10,980 nucleotides of DNA from positions 1 to 10,980 of the forward strand of contig JAILSA010000243.1 of assembly GCA_024697885.1 (NCBI GenBank). Reading direction: 5' to 3'. The stretch is from Eubacterium sp. Its GTDB lineage: Bacteria > Bacillota > Clostridia > Lachnospirales > Lachnospiraceae. Numbering within the stretch: position 1 is the stretch's first letter; every line of letters begins with the position of its first letter. Made by a program: the position numbers and the translations under genes. The notes beneath the pieces were generated by a model that saw only the letters and a list, made by a program, of their open reading frames with translations, did no database searches and had not been told where the DNA came from. Positions 6,690-10,980 of the stretch are shown here, piece after piece.

Positions 6690-6917
6690 ATGATAAAAGA
6701 AATCTCAAAGGACATGATTATTGGCGATATCTTGCGCCAGGACCCATCCATAGCACCTATTATGATGGCCTGCGGCATGCACTGCATTGGCTGCCCTGCA
6801 TCCCAGGGGGAAACCATTGAGGAAGCTGCCGGAGTACACGGTCTTGACCCAGATGACCTGGTAGATGTTGTAAACGAGTTTTTGGAAAATAAGTACAGCG
6901 AAAAAGCTGAGGCATAA
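6690..6917 (+). CDS. DUF1858 domain protein (hybrid-cluster-associated redox disulfide family)
   Basis: A 75-aa small cytoplasmic protein. It matches the DUF1858 pattern: IxxDMIIGDILRQDPSIAPIMMACGMHCIGCPAS, then ETIEEAAGVHGLD (described here in parts; the core is residues ~5-54). The cysteines are C28, C32 and C35 in CGMHCIGCP. In this family they are thought to form a redox-active disulfide or a metal/cluster site, and the domain is found alone or fused to hybrid-cluster and other redox proteins. The ATG at 6690 has AAGGAGG with 5-nt spacing. It has its own strong promoter and terminator, so it is a single-gene transcript. No partner redox enzyme is adjacent, and the precise function is unknown. 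Confidence 0.88.
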   Translation: MIKEISKDMIIGDILRQDPSIAPIMMACGMHCIGCPASQGETIEEAAGVHGLDPDDLVDVVNEFLENKYSEKAEA

Positions 6918-6931
6918 GATTTTTTGAAGTC

Positions 6932-6972
6932 AAAAGGGCTGTCCCGCCACTGAGGTGAGACAGCCCTTTTTT
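6932..6972. terminator. Bidirectional terminator between the DUF1858 gene and murG
   Basis: A 12-bp perfect stem (6932-6943 with 6959-6970, AAAAGGGCTGTC/GACAGCCCTTTT) continues into a T tract to 6972. On the other strand it reads out as TTTTG, so it can also end the murG operon. Confidence 0.9.
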
Positions 6973-7017
6973 ATCTCAATGAGAGAGGACGACAGCGATC
7001 GCTACCGAATCTCCCAC

Positions 7018-8082
7018 CTATTTTGCAGTTTTATCAATAATGTCAGCCACAGCCACCACCGCATTTTGCTGGTTGGAATCCTCCATGGCCTGAATATATT
7101 TTTCCTTGTTTTTGTAGACCTGGTCCACCGCCTCCAAAAGGCCCTGGCTTGTCAGGTTCTCCTCTCGGATTACACAGCTAAAGCCCTGCTTTTCAAAGGA
7201 TTGGGCATTCAAAATCTGGTCTCCACGGCTGGCCTCCAAAGACAGGGGAATCAAGATGTTTGGCTTGTGAAGGGCCAGGAGCTCACAGATGGCATTGGCA
7301 CCTGCTCGTGAAATCACTAAGTTGGCCGCATCCAAAAGGTCGGAAAGCTCCTTTTGAATGTACTCAAACTGAACATATCCCTGAGTATTTTTCAGGGACT
7401 CATCCACCTTGTCCTTGCCGCACAGGTGTATAATCTGGTAGTTCGTAAGAAGTTCTGGCAAGATTTCTCTTACCGCCTCATTGACACGAACTGAGCCCAA
7501 GCTTCCACCGATTACCAAAATCACCGGCTTGTCCTCTGTAAATCCACAGAATTTCAGTCCCTCCTTGCGGTCCCCGGAAAATAGCTCCTTGCGAATTGGA
7601 GATCCGGTCAAAAAAGCCTTGTCCACTGGCAGGTGACTCAGGGTCTCTGGGAAGTTGGCGCAGATTGCCGATGCCGATGACAGGCAAAGCTTGTTGGCCA
7701 GTCCCGGAGAAATGTCGGACTCATGGAGCACACAAGGCACTCCCTTGGCCTTTGCCGCCTTAACCACAGGAACAGTTACAAAACCTCCCTTGGAAAAGAC
7801 CACATCCGGCTGAATTTCCTTTATGATTTTTGCCGCCTCCCGGTATCCGTTCAGGATGCGGAAGGGGTCTGTAAAGTTCTTCAAATCAAAATATCTTCTG
7901 AGCTTTCCTGAGGAAATTCCATAATAAGGAATGTCAAAATTGCCAATCAATTCCTTTTCAATTCCCTCCTTAGAACCAATGTAGTAAATCTCATAGCCCC
8001 TTTTCTTCAACTCGGGAATCAGTGCAATGTTGGGTGTGACATGTCCCGCCGTGCCACCACCGGTCAAGATGATTTTTTTCAT
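7018..8082 (-). CDS. murG: UDP-GlcNAc:undecaprenyl-pyrophosphoryl-MurNAc-pentapeptide GlcNAc transferase (lipid II synthase)
   Basis: MurG adds GlcNAc to lipid I to make lipid II on the cytoplasmic face of the membrane. The 354-aa product has the GT28 two-Rossmann layout: glycine loop TGGGTAGHVTPN (7-18), GSKEGIE (36-42), SGKLRRYFDLKNF (58-70), HESDISPGLANK (120-131), IGGSLGS (191-197), and the donor-binding SRAGANAICELLAL (258-271) and SRGDQILNAQ (285-294). The HESD variant and the KLRRYFD segment, rather than HEQN, place it in the subtype known from Bacillus cereus and clostridia as extra MurG copies; a second MurG may exist elsewhere. It is the last gene of the minus-strand run, 17 nt after the HIT gene, with AAAGAGG at 8098-8092 before the ATG. 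It is not in a division/cell-wall cluster here. Confidence 0.94.
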   Translation of the reverse strand: MKKIILTGGGTAGHVTPNIALIPELKKRGYEIYYIGSKEGIEKELIGNFDIPYYGISSGKLRRYFDLKNFTDPFRILNGYREAAKIIKEIQPDVVFSKGGFVTVPVVKAAKAKGVPCVLHESDISPGLANKLCLSSASAICANFPETLSHLPVDKAFLTGSPIRKELFSGDRKEGLKFCGFTEDKPVILVIGGSLGSVRVNEAVREILPELLTNYQIIHLCGKDKVDESLKNTQGYVQFEYIQKELSDLLDAANLVISRAGANAICELLALHKPNILIPLSLEASRGDQILNAQSFEKQGFSCVIREENLTSQGLLEAVDQVYKNKEKYIQAMEDSNQQNAVVAVADIIDKTAK

Positions 8083-8099
8083 GAATCTGCGCCTCTTTC

Positions 8100-8513
8100 C
8101 TATAAGTATGCTTTGATTTCTTCCGCAATGAGATCTAAGTCCTCAGGCATTTCTCCCTGAAGCCAGTTGACATTTACGGTGTCGTTTTTGAATCTTGGCA
8201 AAATATGTACATGGAGGTGGAAGACTGTCTGGCCTGCTGCCTCTCCGTTGTTCTGCAAAATGTTTATTCCGTCGCAGTTGTAGGCCTTCTTGACTGCTGT
8301 GGCAATCTTCTTGGCCACTGGCATAATCTTGGCCGCATCCTCATCTGGCAACTCAAAAATATTGGCCGCATGATTCTTTGGCAGGATAATCACATGACCT
8401 CTGGCCGCTGGATTCACATCCAAAATAGCCTTAAAATCCTGGTCCTCATAAACTGTGGTGGAAGGGATTTCCCCACTCAAAATTTTGCAAAAAATACAAT
8501 TTTCCTCTCTCAT
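8100..8513 (-). CDS. HIT-family hydrolase (Hint/PKCI type)
   Basis: A 137-aa cytoplasmic nucleotide-binding protein; Hint proteins hydrolyse phosphoramidate or acyl bonds of AMP conjugates. The histidine triad is complete: H99-L-H101-V-H103 in FHLHVHILPR. Upstream are NPAARGHVIILPKNH (34-48) and INILQNNGEAAGQTV (83-97). C6 and C9 in CIFCKI, together with H48 and H99, fit the structural zinc site of this subfamily. The length is typical. The ATG at 8513 has GGAGG at 8527-8523 with 9-nt spacing. It lies 38 nt after the flavodoxin/SCP2 gene and 17 nt before murG, consistent with one transcript. The physiological substrate is unknown. Confidence 0.95.
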   Translation of the reverse strand: MREENCIFCKILSGEIPSTTVYEDQDFKAILDVNPAARGHVIILPKNHAANIFELPDEDAAKIMPVAKKIATAVKKAYNCDGINILQNNGEAAGQTVFHLHVHILPRFKNDTVNVNWLQGEMPEDLDLIAEEIKAYL

Positions 8514-8551
8514 CTTTTCTAACCTCCATTTATTTTATTCAGATTCCAATA

Positions 8552-9538
8552 TCAATCAAATCGAAACATCATATCGAAGCTGCGAACAATCTTTAGGTTG
8601 CCCTGAACTGTCATGGCCCCGTCCATAAAAGCCGCCTGGAAGGATTTTTCCCCTTTGATAATGGACTCAAAAACTGGTGTGTGAACCTTGGCAATAACAT
8701 CTGCCCGGTCCGTCTCTCCCCGGTAGCAATTAAGCTTTTTCTTGTTGATCTCCGCCACCAGGGTGGAGTCCTCGTCAATCAGATCAATGCGAAATACCAC
8801 CTGGGCGTCATCCATTGGATAGAAGTGGTCCTCAAGGGCTGTCACATATGGGTCCTTGGCCTCTTCCACCCCCAGCATACCCTTAAAGAGACTGGCCAGT
8901 TCCTCAATGTCCTCCTTCTGTTTCTTGACATAACTGTCATTGGAAACATAGGCAGACAACTGCTCACTCTCCTGTGGTGTGAGAGAAAGGGTACTTCCTC
9001 TAGATACCTTTTTCTTAACCTGCATGGAGCTGTTTGGCAGGGCAATGGCCTTCTTGGATATGGTCCTGTAAAAATTCTCCGCCTTTTTTTCAATCAGGCG
9101 GCCGTACTCAGCGTTGGTCTCGAATTCCACATGGTCGTCTACATAGGCACAGAGCCCTTCCTCCGGCAGGCCTCCCAGCATCTCCCAGGCGCGAATCAAG
9201 TTATAGGACGCCTCTCGCTCCCCATAGGTCGTGGCCATAACCACAGGCATCATGTAGAGCTTGGACATTTTATCCTTGTCTCCGTAGAGCCAGCAGGCAT
9301 CTAAAAATTGCTGCAAAAAACCACCATAGCCAAACCACTCCACGGAAGCCGCCAGGATTACTCCATCCACATCCTTTAGGGTCTTAGGTAAGACCATGAT
9401 GTTACTCTTTTCCTCGTAGAGGTTATAGCGCTCTACTGTCACCCTGAGTTCCTCTAAGACCTTCTCGATTTTCTCCAGGGCAAAGAGGGTGGGATCATCA
9501 ATGAGACCGCGTCCACCGTAGTATATATTAACTCTCAT
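8552..9538 (-). CDS. Flavodoxin-like reductase domain fused to an SCP2 lipid-binding domain
   Basis: A 328-aa soluble protein. Residues ~1-165 look like a flavodoxin-like / NADPH-dependent FMN reductase fold: MRVNIYYGGRG strand and loop, DGVILAASVEWFGYGGFLQQFLDACW (58-83, noted in parts), MMPVVMATTYGERE (96-109) and GLCAYVDD. The usual GSxRxxSxT phosphate loop is replaced by GGRGLIDDPT, so flavin binding is uncertain. Residues ~166-230 are a charged linker. Residues ~232-325 match the SCP2 sterol-carrier fold (FRIDLID, HTPVFESIIKGEKSFQAAFMDG, MTVQGNLKIVRSF), a hydrophobic-ligand pocket. The start overlaps the rhomboid stop by 11 nt, and GGAGG at 9549-9545 lies inside the rhomboid coding region, so the two are translationally linked. 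The enzymatic activity is unknown; a lipid- or quinone-related redox role is only inference. Confidence 0.82.
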   Translation of the reverse strand: MRVNIYYGGRGLIDDPTLFALEKIEKVLEELRVTVERYNLYEEKSNIMVLPKTLKDVDGVILAASVEWFGYGGFLQQFLDACWLYGDKDKMSKLYMMPVVMATTYGEREASYNLIRAWEMLGGLPEEGLCAYVDDHVEFETNAEYGRLIEKKAENFYRTISKKAIALPNSSMQVKKKVSRGSTLSLTPQESEQLSAYVSNDSYVKKQKEDIEELASLFKGMLGVEEAKDPYVTALEDHFYPMDDAQVVFRIDLIDEDSTLVAEINKKKLNCYRGETDRADVIAKVHTPVFESIIKGEKSFQAAFMDGAMTVQGNLKIVRSFDMMFRFD

Positions 9539-10148
9539 AGGAAACCTCCATTTTTTTCAATCTTGTCATGAGAAAACACAGGACAAAGCCTACCACAAAG
9601 CCTCCCAAATGGGCTGCATTGTCGATGCTTGGATCCTGAGATCCCGTGTACAGGCTAAGGGCTATATAAATCAGGTACCTGATAATTCCCTGACCCCGAA
9701 TTTTCTTCCTGACATAAGACACAATCAGGAGGACCAAAAGTCCACCCATCAGACCATAAATGGCCCCGGATGCACCTGCGGAAACAGCGTACTCGCCCTT
9801 AACATATACATTATAAACGATTGATGCCACTCCTGCAAGAATGCCACAGAGAAAATAAAAGACTGTAAAAAGGAGCTTTCCCATTTTTTCTTCCAAGGCG
9901 TAGCCCAAAACCAGAAGGGATACCATATTATTTAAGATGTGCTCAAAGCCAAAATGTAAGAAAAAATGGTTAATCAGTCGCCACCACTGACCCTCTTCTA
10001 GAACCAGGGGCTCATAGATAGCTCCCATATCGATCATATGGGCCGTGTCCCCACTTCCCCCAGTAAACTCTGTGTAAAAAAACACAAGCAGGTTGGCAGC
10101 CACCAAAATGATAGTCATATAGGGAATATATCGGGTCTTTTCCTCCAC
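9528..10148 (-). CDS. Rhomboid-family intramembrane serine protease
   Basis: A 206-aa membrane protein that would cleave transmembrane segments of substrate proteins. Six hydrophobic segments are visible, from MTIILVAANLLVFFY (11-25) to FVVGFVLCFLM (184-194). The catalytic dyad is intact: S127 in AGASGAIYG and H180 in NAAHLGG. The oxyanion-stabilising HxxxN is H70-N74 in FEHILNNM. The acidic-aromatic loop EEGQWWRLINHFFLH (51-65) is typical. I take the GTG at 10148 as the start because it is about 9 nt from AAAGAGG and adds a short cytoplasmic N-terminus; the ATG at codon 11 is an alternative. It is the first gene of the four-gene minus run, driven by a promoter about 50 nt upstream. The substrate is unknown. 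Confidence 0.92.
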   Translation of the reverse strand: MEEKTRYIPYMTIILVAANLLVFFYTEFTGGSGDTAHMIDMGAIYEPLVLEEGQWWRLINHFFLHFGFEHILNNMVSLLVLGYALEEKMGKLLFTVFYFLCGILAGVASIVYNVYVKGEYAVSAGASGAIYGLMGGLLVLLIVSYVRKKIRGQGIIRYLIYIALSLYTGSQDPSIDNAAHLGGFVVGFVLCFLMTRLKKMEVSYES

Positions 10149-10161
10149 TTCAATCGCCTCT

Positions 10162-10190
10162 TTTCATCCATTAATCTTCTATGTTATGAT
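10162..10190 (+). promoter_or_regulatory. Weak candidate promoter of the ASKHA-domain gene
   Basis: TATGAT at 10185-10190 with TTTCAT 17 nt upstream at 10162-10167. The -10 is good and the -35 poor. It would overlap the start region of the divergent rhomboid transcript. Confidence 0.3.
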
Positions 10191-10194
10191 AAGG

Positions 10195-10223
10195 ATTGTA
10201 GCACAAGGAAAAAAACATTTCAA
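10195..10223 (-). promoter_or_regulatory. Sigma-A promoter of the rhomboid-to-murG operon
   Basis: On the minus strand, TTGAAA (10223-10218), a 17-nt spacer and TACAAT (10200-10195). Both hexamers are near consensus. The predicted leader to the GTG at 10148 is about 40 nt. Confidence 0.7.
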
Positions 10224-10243
10224 CGAGGATGGAGACGCCAAAT

Positions 10244-10980
10244 ATGAATCGGAATACGGATCAAACTCAAATCAAGGCCCTGACCCTGGAGGGTCTGACA
10301 ACTCAGGCGGGCCCTGCAGACAGCCTACTTATAGACATTGGTACCACTACCATTGCCCTGGCCCTGGTCTGCCAAAAAACAGCCAGTCTCGTAGCCACTG
10401 CCAGCTTTGCCAACCCTCAGCGAAGCTTTGGGGCCGACGTAATTTCCAGGGTTCAAGCCCAGCTTCAGGGCCACGGCGAAGAACTGACCCAGCTCTTGCG
10501 CACAGGCCTTCTAGACCACACCAGGGCCCTTTGCAAGCAGGCGGGGATCTCCCCATCCTCCCTTAAAGATACTTATATCGCCGGCAACACCTGTATGATT
10601 CACAGCCTTTTAGGCTATGATATGACTCCCCTGTCCGCCAGCCCTTTTCGCCTCAAGGAAGAAAACCCAGAGGACTTTGACTGGGAAGATGGGGATTTCC
10701 ACACCAGAGTAAAGATTTTGCCCTGGTTATCCACATTTATCGGTGGGGATATCACTGCCGGTCTTTTGGCCTGTGACTTAGAAACACACCAAAATGCCCT
10801 GTTTTTGGACCTGGGCACCAACGGTGAAATGGTTTTGAAAAAGGGGGAGGACTACTACATGTGTTCCACCGCCGCCGGTCCAGCCTTTGAGGGAAACGGC
10901 CTAACCTGTGGCCTGCCAGCGATTCCCGGCGCCATCTCAAAGGTGAGGCTCCGCCCCCTGGGCGCCCAGACAGAGACCAT
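10244..10980 (+). CDS. RACo/RamA-like ASKHA-domain protein (DUF4445), N-terminal part
   Basis: Members of this family are ATPases that reductively activate the cobalt of corrinoid proteins used by methyltransferases. I translated 245 codons; the gene runs off the right edge. The ASKHA features are clear: phosphate-1 LLIDIGTTTIALAL (28-41), the family stretch NPQRSFGADVISRV (57-70), AGNTCMIHSLLG (113-124), phosphate-2 LFLDLGTNGEMVL (186-198) and the nucleotide loop CSTAAGPAFEGNG (207-219). RACo carries a [2Fe-2S] ferredoxin domain before this core; here only about 27 residues precede it, so any cluster domain must be C-terminal as in RamA, or absent. The ATG at 10244 follows GGAG (10231-10234) by 9 nt; an in-frame ATG at 10229 has no suitably spaced site. 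It is divergent from the rhomboid operon. No corrinoid protein is visible nearby. Confidence 0.85.
   Translation, partial: MNRNTDQTQIKALTLEGLTTQAGPADSLLIDIGTTTIALALVCQKTASLVATASFANPQRSFGADVISRVQAQLQGHGEELTQLLRTGLLDHTRALCKQAGISPSSLKDTYIAGNTCMIHSLLGYDMTPLSASPFRLKEENPEDFDWEDGDFHTRVKILPWLSTFIGGDITAGLLACDLETHQNALFLDLGTNGEMVLKKGEDYYMCSTAAGPAFEGNGLTCGLPAIPGAISKVRLRPLGAQTET

Noticed and set aside
6994..7003. AGCGATCGCT palindrome, reminiscent of the cyanobacterial HIP1 octamer
   Set aside because: A single occurrence in a clearly Firmicute-like context; most likely chance.
8681..9304. A 207-codon open frame on the plus strand
   Set aside because: It lies wholly antisense to the flavodoxin/SCP2 coding region, has no ribosome binding site and no family features.
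10186..10566. A 126-codon plus-strand frame covering the start of the ASKHA gene
   Set aside because: The other frame encodes the clear ASKHA motifs. This one has a low-complexity, proline- and serine-rich shadow composition.
1..10980. CRISPR arrays, tRNA or rRNA genes, insertion sequences, phage genes
   Set aside because: No regularly spaced repeats, cloverleaf sequences, transposase-like or phage-like products were seen on either strand.

Overview
The window looks like chromosomal DNA of a Gram-positive anaerobe of the class Clostridia, most likely Lachnospiraceae-like. This is an inference from several features: moderate G+C; strong GGAGG ribosome binding sites; sigma-A type promoters; a lysine-rich secreted Big_2 protein; a MecA adaptor; a DUF1858 redox protein; a 2[4Fe-4S] ferredoxin; a MurG of the Firmicutes 'HESD' subtype; and an ASKHA-type corrinoid-activator homologue. 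I see no phage, transposon, CRISPR, tRNA or rRNA sequence.

Layout. (1) 1-607, minus: the N-terminal half of proA (proline biosynthesis), diverging from (2) 758-2914, plus: a secreted multidomain Ig-like protein closed by a strong terminator. A short palindrome lies between their two promoters. (3) 2955-3570: a 66-aa minus-strand gene of unknown function, preceded by a good minus promoter and an apparently long leader with three small inverted repeats. The promoter diverges from the mecA promoter, and a 13-bp direct repeat with a 21-bp period lies between the two. (4) 3571-4377, plus: mecA, convergent with (5) 4457-4627, minus: a 56-aa ferredoxin whose promoter overlaps a Fur-box-like element. 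(6) 4848-6569, plus: a transmembrane chemoreceptor. (7) 6690-6917, plus: a DUF1858 protein with its own near-consensus promoter, ending in a shared terminator. (8) 10148 down to 7018, minus: an operon-like run of rhomboid protease, flavodoxin/SCP2 fusion, HIT protein and murG. (9) 10244 to the window end, plus: a RACo/RamA-like ASKHA ATPase, divergent from the operon.

Functionally this is mostly core housekeeping (proline, peptidoglycan, proteolysis adaptor) plus redox and iron-sulfur genes (ferredoxin, DUF1858, flavodoxin-like, corrinoid activator) and surface or sensing functions (Ig-like secreted protein, chemoreceptor, rhomboid). No single new system stands out. The best leads are the 3213-3570 divergent control region with its tandem operator-like repeat and structured leader, the flavodoxin/SCP2 fusion in the rhomboid-to-murG operon, and the candidate iron control of the small ferredoxin.
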